Source: Paramoeba atlantica (lineage: Eukaryota > Discosea). From it: DNA of 64,000 bases. Location: assembly GCA_977017575.1 (NCBI GenBank), contig CDRNVI010000014.1, forward strand, positions 248,001-312,000, given 5' to 3'. Under the pieces are notes generated by a model. It searched no databases. It saw nothing but the letters and a program-made list of their open reading frames with translations, and was not told where the DNA came from. This document shows, in pieces, positions 35,687-44,685 of this stretch. Every line of letters starts with the position of its first letter. The stretch's first letter is position 1. The translations under genes and the position numbers were made by a program.

Positions 35687-37624
35687 TCACTGTCCTTTTG
35701 AATCCCAATCCATGGACTCTTGCAATTCCTTAGGGCTGCAAGAATGTGGCATTATGGATACAGTATACGAGACGTCACGTTCGTTTGGTGTAACTTCATT
35801 AGACATACTGCTCGAGTTCTCGGAGACTAACCGTTCGCAAGCCTTTAGTCGCATCACTTTACATAAGGATTTCACATCGCTTATGGTGCATCCTAGAGAA
35901 ACATTCCATAAAGGAAACATGTCATGACATGAACGTTCCTTGTGTCGCAAGGACAGCTCACAAAGTAAATGAGTAACAAGATTTTCGTGGGCAGGAAACT
36001 CTACAGTTCTTAAATAACCTTCGACTTCTCCGTGAGTGGGAAGTCCGACGAATATGTGTTTGTCAATGCGATTACTACGGAGTATTGAGGCATGAACGCG
36101 CGTTGGGGTGTTTGTGGCAGCCAAAATGCGTACATTCTTTTGTTCGAAATGTAGTTGATCCATTTCAAGGCATAACAAGGAGACGAGAGGATGAGTAGAG
36201 CCCTCCTCTGTGCGTTCTTGTGATGGAAAAAGTGCCTCTATTTCATCAAAAAAGATTATTGATGGCGAAGTGCCACGCGCTTTGCAAAATATTTCATGTA
36301 ACTTTTGTTCCGATTCCCCAACAGCTGCCGTAAGAATACTCGTCACTGTGACAAAATAAAAGGAGGCCCCGACTTCATATGCAGCCGCCTGCGCTAACAT
36401 TGACTTGCCAGTTCCTGGGGGTCCGTATAGCAATATATTTTTAGAACTGGAAATAACAGCGCTAGGAGAAGAGCGGTCCAATTTTTCAGTAGAAAATAGA
36501 TGTCTCAGCGCATTCTTCGCTTTGCTCTGACCCACCACATCGCTCCACAATACTTTTTCCAACTTTGGTACGTCCCCATTTTCATGTTTAGGCCCAATAA
36601 GCAAAGACGGAGACAATTGGTTGCATAAATCTCTCATGGATCCGACGCTATTGAAGTTATCACATGACGTCGCCTCCTCAAAAATCAGTTTCGTGACAAA
36701 ATTGACCTCCCCTGTGCTGTATCCTCCCATTTTTGAAGCAAGCTCATGAACTGCACTGTCCTCGCTAGGTGCTTTCGTGGTAATCGATCGAAATTCTACC
36801 GCGGTGGCAGAGCTATCTGAGGTTTCTTCTATTGTTTCGGCTTGATTGGAGAGCCTCGTTGCTAGTGAAGATTGTTCCGCAATGCTTTGTATTAAGGTCA
36901 TACGTTCTAACATTGTGGGCACCGAATACTGTGACACACATCGAACTGCTTGGCTTATCCATGGGTGAATATCAGACTCTTTTCGAGCAGTGCAAAACAC
37001 GAACGGCGGCTCGGCCCTTTCGAAACTCGAAGGCTCGGCAGATGAGTACCAATCATTAACCTCGCGCAGTGCACACACGAAAGCGGCGAGCGAGCACTGA
37101 GGACTTCCTACATAACAGGTTGTGCTAAAATCAGGATCAGGGTCAGCAGGACACCAGCCAAAAGAAGAATTCGGAAAGAGCGTATCAACGCTCCGAATAA
37201 TAAAAATATTTCGCCGAGTTCGCAAAGGTTCGTTCCTCGGCATCCTTGCGGACGCGGCATATCGCTTTTCCGTACGCATCATTGGCTTATTGAGCCAATC
37301 GGTGTTGCCGCTCAAAAGGTCCATAGGACTCACAAATTTCATATTATACAGAGGTTCGAGGTCGTCCGAGGAGCCACAGCAAACATCTTGAAGATTGCGA
37401 CAAGCCTTTCGTATGGATGATATTTTACCACTCCCACTGGGTCCGTGAATAAGAATTGTCCGGGGATAGTTTTTGATAACAGTATTGTGCGTTTGAAAGT
37501 CTACCGGTTCCGCAAGACCTTCTCTATCTAAGTCATTAGGTCTACATTGGGCAGGGAGTATGCCACGCTCAAGAATCCGTTGTATTCTAAGCGAAGGATC
37601 CTCTTTTGTTGAAACCACGGACAT
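35687..37624 (-). CDS. AAA ATPase with two modules, first degenerate (PEX1/PEX6 or CDC48/AFG2 relative)
   Basis: This 645-residue protein contains two AAA modules. The first (residues about 50-330) has ILIHGPSGSGKISS, in which the Walker A Ser/Thr is replaced by Ile, and a Walker B-like FIIRSVD lacking DE, so it is probably not a functional ATPase. The second (about 370-560) is intact: LLYGPPGTGKSML (about 400), pore region VTVTSILTAAVGESEQKLHE, Walker B IIFFDEIEALF (about 460), sensor ILAATNTP and Arg finger region RSNRIDKHIFVGLP. Dead D1 and live D2 is typical of PEX1/PEX6, whose complex recycles PEX5 at peroxisomes and glycosomes. The N-domain of those proteins is absent, so AFG2-like or another role is possible. 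The subfamily is uncertain. Confidence 0.8.
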   Translation of the reverse strand: MSVVSTKEDPSLRIQRILERGILPAQCRPNDLDREGLAEPVDFQTHNTVIKNYPRTILIHGPSGSGKISSIRKACRNLQDVCCGSSDDLEPLYNMKFVSPMDLLSGNTDWLNKPMMRTEKRYAASARMPRNEPLRTRRNIFIIRSVDTLFPNSSFGWCPADPDPDFSTTCYVGSPQCSLAAFVCALREVNDWYSSAEPSSFERAEPPFVFCTARKESDIHPWISQAVRCVSQYSVPTMLERMTLIQSIAEQSSLATRLSNQAETIEETSDSSATAVEFRSITTKAPSEDSAVHELASKMGGYSTGEVNFVTKLIFEEATSCDNFNSVGSMRDLCNQLSPSLLIGPKHENGDVPKLEKVLWSDVVGQSKAKNALRHLFSTEKLDRSSPSAVISSSKNILLYGPPGTGKSMLAQAAAYEVGASFYFVTVTSILTAAVGESEQKLHEIFCKARGTSPSIIFFDEIEALFPSQERTEEGSTHPLVSLLCLEMDQLHFEQKNVRILAATNTPTRVHASILRSNRIDKHIFVGLPTHGEVEGYLRTVEFPAHENLVTHLLCELSLRHKERSCHDMFPLWNVSLGCTISDVKSLCKVMRLKACERLVSENSSSMSNEVTPNERDVSYTVSIMPHSCSPKELQESMDWDSKGQ

Positions 37625-38594
37625 AGGCTTTGAATCATGTCCATTTTCGAAAAGACTACAAAACAGTAAACTACACCTCGCTTCAAATGTTTATCAAAGC
37701 CAATACCCGATTTTCCTCCCTCTCCCTCTCCTCCCTCACGCACCCACCCTTTACCCTTAAAACTTTTTGCCTATCCACAACCCCCTTTCTATGTATATAC
37801 AGTCCAGGTACTGGTTCCCTCCCAGGCTCCAGAACACACCGTAAGAGCTTTTGACCTAATTCCTTCGGCATTCAACAGATCTCGAAAAACTAGAGCGTTT
37901 ACCGCCGTTTGTTTGCCTATCACCCCCCCTGGGTCAAAAGTATTTAGAAAAAACACGAAAAAATAGCATAATTTTACTAAAAAATCCCAATAATTCAAAT
38001 TTTTGGGAGCTTTTTATTCGAATATGGTTTCTCATTCTATGAATTTGAGGGATACTCCCGTCAAATCTACTAAAGGCCAGTACTAAAGGCCAGTATAACT
38101 CGCCGAAAAGCGCCCCCTATTACCCATAAAACGTCACGATGTGCACTCCCAGAGCGCCTTGACCGAATTGTGAAGGAAAATTTGAAACCAGAGACTGAAA
38201 AACAGCTCCGGAAGGCTATAAAGAAAGCCTTTATGATGCTTAAGCGTCATCCTTATGGAAGCCAATTCTTAATTTGTATAAATTCGGTTCCTAAACGCTT
38301 GTGAATTGTGCGGAGCGTTCAAGGAGACCATTGTAGGTATTAATATATAGGAATCTATACACAATTTTTTCAGTTTTTACCCCCCCTCATTTTTTTTTGA
38401 ATTTTGCCAACTTTCACCACGCCCACCTAGGACCCACGGGGGGTGATAGGCAGAGCAACTGTGGGAAACGTTCTAGTTTTTCGAGATCTGTCGAATGCCG
38501 AAGGAATTAGGTCAAAAGCTCTTACGGTGTGTTCTGGAGCCTGGGGGGAAACCAATACCTGGACTGTATACATCCACTACACCCCCCCCCCTTC
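37625..38594. other. Gene-free region occupied by an inverted-repeat element
   Basis: Nearly all of this spacer is the 783-bp inverted-repeat element listed separately. The remaining short flank next to the AAA gene is pyrimidine-rich on the plus strand (37715-37755). Confidence 0.6.
37791..38573. mobile_element. 783-bp element with about 145-bp inverted repeats
   Basis: The arm at 37791-37935 reappears inverted at 38431-38573. A core of just over 50 bp (from GAATGCCGAAGGAATTAGGT to GTTCTGGAGCCTGG on the plus strand of the right arm) is identical in both; outer parts show scattered changes and a TA indel. The interior of about 495 bp is AT-rich, with small hairpins (CCCAA/TTGGG, AAGGCT/AGCCTT, duplicated TACTAAAGGCCAG) and no open frame of note. 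It looks like a non-autonomous, foldback-type element. The right arm lies 22 bp beyond the YIP1 stop codon. No target-site duplication is clear. Confidence 0.65.
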
Positions 38595-39908
38595 TCAACA
38601 CAATATCACATACACCACCAGCGCATAAAACAACCCCAACGGGTACACGACCACCCCCCGCTGCCTCTCCATCCCCAACCCCTCCACGAGCATCCGCCCC
38701 CCACACCACGCCGCCCACCCCGTCATCCCGGGCGCCACCCCGTACCGCACCACCGCCTCCCCCCACCCCCCTCCGAGTACCCCCACGGCCCCCACCCCCG
38801 CACTCAGCACCACCATGGGGAACAGGCCGTAGCCCAGGACGCTGGTGACGAGGAGGAGGGGGACGGTACGGGATCCACTGCTGCCACTACTACTGCTGTC
38901 CAGTGGCACGAGCCCGTTGAGTAGGGCGTAGAGGGCGAGGGTGCCTACGGAGGAGAGGGCGTAGAGGGTGGGGACGTGGGAGGCGGCATGGGGCCGTAGG
39001 GAGAGGGTGGCGGCGAGGGCGAGCCAGAGGAGGAGGGGGCCGGTGAGGTCGGGGTCGCGGGCGGCGGAGGGGGGGAGGGGGGGGGCGAGGGGGTGGAGGA
39101 GGGCGTGGGCCTTGGCGCGGATGTGGGAGAGGTCGATGCCGAGCTCGGTGAGGAGCGGGAGGTCGGCGTCGTCGTCGTGGGGGTCGTGGTGGTCGTGAGA
39201 GGGGTAAGGGAGAGGGGGAGCGGTAGGGGTAGGGGTGGAGTAAGGAGGGGTGGGGGTAGGGGTGGGGGTTGTGGGGGTGGGAGTCGGATGGGTAGATGCT
39301 GTTGTGTAGGGGTAGGTAGAGGTTGTTGTGGGGTAGGTAGAGGTTGGCTTAAGATAACTCGAGTTTGTTGTGGGATAGGTAGACGTCGTGTTGGGGTAGG
39401 TAGAGCTTGTGTTGGGGTAGGTAGACGTCGTGTTGGGGTAGGGAGTGGAAGGGGGTCCCGAGGGGTGGGTCGGGGAAGGCGATCCCCATGGAGGGAGGTT
39501 GACGTCGGGTGAGGCGCCCTGGGGAGGAGGTTGGGGAGGAAGAGGGTCGAACGGGGAAAAGGGGAAAGCGTCAGAGGACGTTGGGTGGGAAGGGAGCGAG
39601 GCGGTGCGTTGGGGGGGAGGGGCAGTGGGGTGGGGTACGGCGTGGGACGGGGGGAATGGTGTGGAAGTTGAGGGGTTGTTCGAGGAGGTTAGAGTTTCGA
39701 AGGGGTCGGGAAAGGGGTGGGTATGGGGTGTGCCGTGGGGTCTGGGTTGGCCCACCCAGGGGGGTGGGTTAGAGGGTTGAGATGCAGCTTGGGGGAGTGG
39801 GTCGCCAGGCTCAGGTTTGGTGGACGGATAATCCGGGGTGTGGGAGGAGCTGGATTGGCTCCAGCCTTGTCGCGTCCATGCGGTGGGGTCGTAGCCAAGC
39901 CCCGACAT
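38595..39908 (-). CDS. YIP1-family Golgi membrane protein (YIPF5/Yip1)
   Basis: This 437-residue protein has a C-terminal domain (about 248-437) matching YIPF5/Yip1 closely: LPLLTELGIDLSHIRAKAHA, LLHPLAPP, DLTGPLLLWLALAATLSL, VTSVLGYGLFPMVVLSA and a final LGLFYALVVYVIL. Five membrane helices are expected. Family members cycle between ER and Golgi and bind Ypt/Rab GTPases in vesicle transport. The N-terminal cytosolic half is far longer than the roughly 100 residues usual. Residues about 30-245 are Pro/Ser/Thr-rich and include a seven-residue repeat around TSTYPNT. Stop codon and start are clear. Coding DNA is extremely GC-rich with G-rich template. Confidence 0.93.
   Translation of the reverse strand: MSGLGYDPTAWTRQGWSQSSSSHTPDYPSTKPEPGDPLPQAASQPSNPPPWVGQPRPHGTPHTHPFPDPFETLTSSNNPSTSTPFPPSHAVPHPTAPPPQRTASLPSHPTSSDAFPFSPFDPLPPQPPPQGASPDVNLPPWGSPSPTHPSGPPSTPYPNTTSTYPNTSSTYPNTTSTYPTTNSSYLKPTSTYPTTTSTYPYTTASTHPTPTPTTPTPTPTPPYSTPTPTAPPLPYPSHDHHDPHDDDADLPLLTELGIDLSHIRAKAHALLHPLAPPLPPSAARDPDLTGPLLLWLALAATLSLRPHAASHVPTLYALSSVGTLALYALLNGLVPLDSSSSGSSGSRTVPLLLVTSVLGYGLFPMVVLSAGVGAVGVLGGGWGEAVVRYGVAPGMTGWAAWCGGRMLVEGLGMERQRGVVVYPLGLFYALVVYVILC
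39190..39450. repeat. G-rich minisatellite inside the YIP1 CDS
   Basis: Repeats of about 21 bp around GTTGTGGGGTAGGTAGA on the plus strand encode a heptapeptide Thr-Ser-Thr-Tyr-Pro-Thr/Asn-Thr on the minus strand. The flank at 39200-39290 is a GGGGTAG/GGGGTGG variant encoding Pro/Thr. Confidence 0.8.
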
Positions 39909-40280
39909 GCAGGATAGTAAGAAGAAAAAGGTCTATAATGTGTATATGTGTAGTAAATCGTGTACGATAGGACTCTACCCCCGGAGAGGTGGGGTCATTG
40001 ATTTCACGAGCCCTGTCTAGAATCAAATGATAACAAGGAAAAGCGTATTATTCTTGATCATTAACGAAAAACAACCAAAACGATTATACGTGTCGGAAAA
40101 ACAGTACCGAATAATTTTTGACCAGAATCGCCCATCAGCGGTGGGTTTGTGAAGCCGATCCCGCGGTGCAATTTGCACTGCATAAGAAAAGTTAGGATGC
40201 ACAACATAATTTACTCCCATATTGTCTAACTGAATATTTCTCTATTGAAGTACGAAACAGTTTGCATACAAAAAAAATAA
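39909..40280. other. Intergenic region
   Basis: Spacer upstream of YIP1. The coding-strand sequence just before the YIP1 start is pyrimidine-rich (CCTTTTTCTTCTTACTATCC), as expected for a trans-splicing signal, though no AG follows before the ATG. A 65-codon ATG frame at 40023-40220 is unsupported. Confidence 0.45.
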
Positions 40281-41168
40281 TTATGCCTCCTTTTCTTCAA
40301 TTATGTACTCTTCGTAGGCTTGGTCGTATTTCTCTGGGGGCGCAATCACTTCGAATCGGTTTCCTTTCAATGCGATGAGCTTCACGCTCGCGGGGACGTC
40401 CATCAAATGGGCCACACCAGTGAATCGGTTACGATTCAAATGAAGATGTATCAATTTTGTGGGCAGTGCTGAGAAGTCCACGCTTCCTGTAAAATGGTTC
40501 GTTGAAAGGTTCAATTCGAGCAACGACGCCGGGAGATGTGTGAGGTCGATCTCCCCATCTAGAGCACACTCAGAGAGCTCTAAGAGTTCCATCGCCTGGG
40601 GAAGCGACGTCAGGGAGATGCCCCCGGTGAAGTGGTTGCGTGTCGTACTGAGTACCTCCAGGGTCTGTGGCAGTGATGTCACGTCGAGGGCCCCTGAAAA
40701 GGCGTTAAACCCAATCCACAGCTTCTCCATCCTCGGGGGGAGGGCCGTTAAATCCAGCGGCCCGTTCATGTGGTTGTGGTCCAGCGCAAGCTTGCGCAGC
40801 CCTCGGGGAAGCGTCCCGACGTCCAGCCCTCCTCGGATCTGGTTGTTGTGGAGGTAAAGCACTTGGGTACTCTCAGGTAGGGAGTCCCACAGCAGCGGTC
40901 CCCGCAGCTTTGGGGTTTGGTTGTCAAACAGCAAGTTGGCGACGTGTCCGTTGGCGTCAAGCCCGACCCGGGCCCATTGGGCGATTGGACGATATGTGGT
41001 CCATGTGCGGTCGAGGTTCTCAACCTCGTGGAGGAATGTGCACAGCTCCTGTTCCGGGGAAAGATTACGAAGGGCTGATGAGGTGGTGGAGAAGCGGGAC
41101 TCGGGGATGGCCTCGCCCGTCTGTAGAAGGGGAAGGTGAACTGAGGTGATAACGGAGGGAAAGAACAT
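40281..41168 (-). CDS. Leucine-rich repeat protein with hydrophobic N-terminus (LRR 7)
   Basis: This 295-residue paralogue uses the ATG at 41168; the frame upstream only starts at GTG. The resulting N-terminus, MFFPSVITSVHLPLLQTGEA, is compatible with a short signal peptide. The shared motif is reduced to LSPEQELCTFLHEVENLDRTW, and the N-cap Cys residues are missing (AQWARVGLDANG). It has the most regular repeat array of the family, about nine LRRs, e.g. KLALDHNHMNGPLDLTALPP, KLWIGFNAFSGALDVTSLP and HLHLNRNRFTGVAHLMDVP. It ends in a charged tail (YEEYIIEEKEA) with no C-cap. Coding GC is higher than in its AT-rich flanks. Confidence 0.85.
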   Translation of the reverse strand: MFFPSVITSVHLPLLQTGEAIPESRFSTTSSALRNLSPEQELCTFLHEVENLDRTWTTYRPIAQWARVGLDANGHVANLLFDNQTPKLRGPLLWDSLPESTQVLYLHNNQIRGGLDVGTLPRGLRKLALDHNHMNGPLDLTALPPRMEKLWIGFNAFSGALDVTSLPQTLEVLSTTRNHFTGGISLTSLPQAMELLELSECALDGEIDLTHLPASLLELNLSTNHFTGSVDFSALPTKLIHLHLNRNRFTGVAHLMDVPASVKLIALKGNRFEVIAPPEKYDQAYEEYIIEEKEA

Positions 41169-41640
41169 GTTAAGGAGTCGCGTGATAAGATAGTGTGTGT
41201 TAAACAGGATTTGGAATAGTAAAGTTACTTTATAAAAATACCATTTATTTAGATTCGTTGGCACATTTTTAGGAACAATATGTGCCTCAGTGAAGTGTCA
41301 ATGACTTCTTATTGGAAGGTAGAGTTGAAGGCTGTAAGCTGGGGCAAAAACAACAGAAGTATAAGCCATTCGTAAAGTCTTACGAAAAGTAAGACAATAG
41401 TCTTAGTACATGCATGTGCACGAATTTTATAGCGTGCATTAGCTCACACTTGAACGATGTCATAGAAGCGGATTGAGATTTACAGGATTAACTTACAGAG
41501 ACAACAAGCAAAAGTAGCACATTAATTTGTAGTTTATCGTTTTCGGGGCGTCAGTTGTTCAAAAGCCTAGAAAACTTCTTGAGTTTAGATGATACAGCGA
41601 TGTCGTTCTGTAGGTATAAAGAATGCTCATTAACGGATAC
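41169..41640. other. Intergenic region
   Basis: AT-rich spacer with no gene or repeat that I recognise. It contains a near-palindromic GTCTTACGAAAAGTAAGAC at 41376-41394. Confidence 0.5.
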
Positions 41641-44600
41641 TCAAAAACGGTACTGATACCGAATAGGAGGAATGTCTACATCTTCATCCTCGATCGTTGC
41701 CATAGCTTCGAACTGCAAGTAGCGACCATGGGAAGGCAAAGGCTTTTTGGAGACTTCTTCGACCACACAACTCAAAAGTTTCTCCATCCTAACCTTGGAA
41801 GCGGCACTGAAACATGAGTACACAATGCATGTGCCACAACTCATCATGGAAATTTCAAGCCCGTGCTCTTTCTGCATAAAATCAAGAAACTCTCGCAAGG
41901 AAAGCTCCCGGCCAATACACACAATAATGCGATCCCACAACGTCCAGCGATGCTTCTTGGGATCACTGGGAGGGCCATAAGTCGTGGACCGAGGCGCTAG
42001 AGGGTCACTAAATGTAGTGAATCCTAATGCAAGGTTTAAAAATGCGTTACGAAATCGTGTTAAGGTATGATCCTCGGATGGAAGTATAATATGCTTCATT
42101 AACTCCATAAGGACCACTCCTGTTATAGCCGCAGTCGTGGTAACCATGGCTGGAATAATGCGCCCGGCTATTAACTTTGTACGATCGAAGTTTGCGGTCT
42201 CAATCCCGTAACATGTCGCACGGAGGTTCGAGCACGCTGTGACAAAGGCAATGTGGTGGTTTTCATCGTTGTCCTTTTCAAATTCGATGGGGCACAATTG
42301 TTCAGAAAGTACAGAATATAATGATGCGTCGGGTAGCTTAACGGAGTTCTCACCCTTTTCGGCGTTCGACTCGTGGGATACGGTGTTGTCATCGGGTTCA
42401 GTCTGAATTCGCATTTTTCGGGGTTGAAAAGATGGCATGGTTGCTTCCGCAGCAACACGCGCGACGTGGGTACGTGTGCAATTGAAGGCCATAGCGCTAA
42501 GTCCATAATTGCAGGCCCGTAAATGTGCCGCGGATTCGACGAAATCTACGTGCAATTCGTTATTCGGGTCAAATAAAAGGGGGATAGGCGCCCTTTTTGG
42601 TCCAATCCAGAAAGGAGCACCGCTGGGGGTGGTGCTGTCTACGGGAAAATTGTGAAGCAACTCTGCTGGTTGATTAAAGAAAAATTCTTGAAACTTGTGT
42701 CTAGCAAATACGATACAATCCTCGATGCTTGAAGGGGCACAGCGTAAAGACTGTGCGATACCTTGTAGTATCTCTGGTTTGGTTCCGGGCTCCTTATCGA
42801 GCTGCCTAATAAAAGTCACATCAGTTAGGTATCCATGAAGCTCGCGCATACGGGTGACGAACTCACCTTCAAAGCACTCACGCGCCCACTGGATTGTGTG
42901 CTCAATTTGGCTAGGAAAGTTTTTCAGCGTGCACACCGGAATGCTCTTCTCCGGAGGGTCAGAGCTGCTGGCATAGCTCTCCGTTAAGTGAGGAATAACT
43001 ACTTGAGCATTTGCTTGACAGCCCAATGTACCGCTGTCAAACATCGGAAGTCGATGAGCCACGCACTCGCCGTCGACATAGGTACGAGCCACTACGTTAT
43101 CCAAAGCGGTACACACACCGGAAAGAGAACTCCAGAAGTGGTCATGAAACGTATCCTCCGTCCCTTCCCCTACTTTGTCTTGCATAGGATACATGTTTAG
43201 ATGTGGATTCATCTCGCGTCCTTTTTTCGAAGCACAGATCGACTTTGCCTTTCCAATGTCGGAATTACGAAACAAAAACTGACGAGAAAGATTCGATTTC
43301 TCTATAGTATCCATATCTGTTACTACAATACGACCCTCAGGAGAACATCCCAGACCGCAAAGCGCGAAATTTTTGATAAGCTCACAGCCAAGGGCACCTG
43401 CACCGACCAGAAACAAAGATTGCCTTAAAAACTTTTGTTGGGCTTCGGCACCAAAAATAGCGATCTGCGCATCATACCGGCAAGACTGTGCTTTTCTGCT
43501 CTCTGATGGAATTTTAGCACTTGAGATCATCTCACGAGCGTCAAAGAAATAGAATTGTTGTATCGGTGTAAACTTCCCGGTTGCTCCCTTCAAGATTTCA
43601 TGCGCCGCAATACCCCCAATAAGAGTACTTATCCCAGCAAAGCTTCCGCATGCTCCCATGGCAAAAGACATAAACAGGTTTGAGTCGAATTCAAGGTCAG
43701 GAGCCAACTCCTTCATAAGTTGTACAACGCTTTGCGCATCGTGCTCGGACCCCGCTTGAGGTAAGCGTTGATTGTGTTCCTGATAGCGATGAAGGGCTCG
43801 AAAGTAAGCATGAAGCTGCGGAGGGGCATCAAACTTACCAAGATCCGAATAAACGTAGGATGGGTCAGCGATATTTTGTTCCAGACACCTGAATTTCATA
43901 ACCACGCTCTTTTTTACCCCACGCACCGTGCCGCGTCGATCATAGGCGTCACACCCGAACATACGCCCGCCGAGGTCGAGCACGAAGTTATGCGGAGTCG
44001 TGACCTGCTTCACAACCCACTCCTTGTGCAACAACCCCTCGAGTTCCCCGGACATGGCGTGGAACATCACCACATCCCCCTCCTCGAGACCATGTCGCTG
44101 GTCCTCGTGACACAGCACGGCACCCTCCGCGGTTACGGCATTCACTAAACACGTGGGGTAGTCCTCCCCGTTACGGTCCAACACAGTGAAGTTGTCCCCA
44201 AAGTCCACAAACAGAGCCGCACACAGCCCACGGGTCTCAGCAAGGACAAATGCAATGCCAAGGGAGCGGCAGAGTGCATTGAGGGCCAGAACGTCACGGC
44301 TGGAATACGGCTGGTCCACGACCACAACCACGGAGTAGGCTGAGAGCTCCTCCGGGGTGAGGCCATGGAGGGCAGCACCTGGGTGCTGGCTGCGAATTGT
44401 GACATAGGGGTTGAGCTCGGCAAGCTTGTCGGTGACAACAGCAACACGGGGTGCCCCAATGTCGTTCTCTCCGGCGAAGAAAAGCGTCGCAAGGTCCATA
44501 TAGGAAACCCGTGCGTGGTCGCGCAACGTGATGCTCCGGATTCCGGTAAGGACCAAGTTTTTTGCAATCTCACATCCCGTGCCGGAGAGCCCGATCAGAA

Positions 44601-44685
44601 GAACGTCCGCGGCGGAGATTTTCGCCTGGGCCTCCGTTCCCACGGCGTATTCCTGTCTGTTATACAATTGCTTGTCGTACGACAT
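41641..44685 (-). CDS. UBA1: Ubiquitin-activating enzyme E1 (UBA1)
   Basis: This 1,014-residue enzyme activates ubiquitin with ATP, forms the E1-thioester and charges E2s. The inactive adenylation half carries LIGLSGTGCEIAKNLVLTGI and SITLRDHA. The active half carries LVGAGALGCELIKNFALCGL, VVTDMDTIEKSNLSRQFLFR and DNVVARTYVDGECV. The catalytic Cys585 sits in IPVCTLKNFPSQIEHTIQWA. The C-terminal ubiquitin-fold domain, which recruits E2s, ends at IPPIRYQYRF, matching the YxYR-type end of UBA1. Length equals the family's. The stop codon directly follows the conserved end. Assignment to UBA1 rather than another E1 is firm on domain order. Confidence 0.96.
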   Translation of the reverse strand: MSYDKQLYNRQEYAVGTEAQAKISAADVLLIGLSGTGCEIAKNLVLTGIRSITLRDHARVSYMDLATLFFAGENDIGAPRVAVVTDKLAELNPYVTIRSQHPGAALHGLTPEELSAYSVVVVVDQPYSSRDVLALNALCRSLGIAFVLAETRGLCAALFVDFGDNFTVLDRNGEDYPTCLVNAVTAEGAVLCHEDQRHGLEEGDVVMFHAMSGELEGLLHKEWVVKQVTTPHNFVLDLGGRMFGCDAYDRRGTVRGVKKSVVMKFRCLEQNIADPSYVYSDLGKFDAPPQLHAYFRALHRYQEHNQRLPQAGSEHDAQSVVQLMKELAPDLEFDSNLFMSFAMGACGSFAGISTLIGGIAAHEILKGATGKFTPIQQFYFFDAREMISSAKIPSESRKAQSCRYDAQIAIFGAEAQQKFLRQSLFLVGAGALGCELIKNFALCGLGCSPEGRIVVTDMDTIEKSNLSRQFLFRNSDIGKAKSICASKKGREMNPHLNMYPMQDKVGEGTEDTFHDHFWSSLSGVCTALDNVVARTYVDGECVAHRLPMFDSGTLGCQANAQVVIPHLTESYASSSDPPEKSIPVCTLKNFPSQIEHTIQWARECFEGEFVTRMRELHGYLTDVTFIRQLDKEPGTKPEILQGIAQSLRCAPSSIEDCIVFARHKFQEFFFNQPAELLHNFPVDSTTPSGAPFWIGPKRAPIPLLFDPNNELHVDFVESAAHLRACNYGLSAMAFNCTRTHVARVAAEATMPSFQPRKMRIQTEPDDNTVSHESNAEKGENSVKLPDASLYSVLSEQLCPIEFEKDNDENHHIAFVTACSNLRATCYGIETANFDRTKLIAGRIIPAMVTTTAAITGVVLMELMKHIILPSEDHTLTRFRNAFLNLALGFTTFSDPLAPRSTTYGPPSDPKKHRWTLWDRIIVCIGRELSLREFLDFMQKEHGLEISMMSCGTCIVYSCFSAASKVRMEKLLSCVVEEVSKKPLPSHGRYLQFEAMATIEDEDVDIPPIRYQYRF

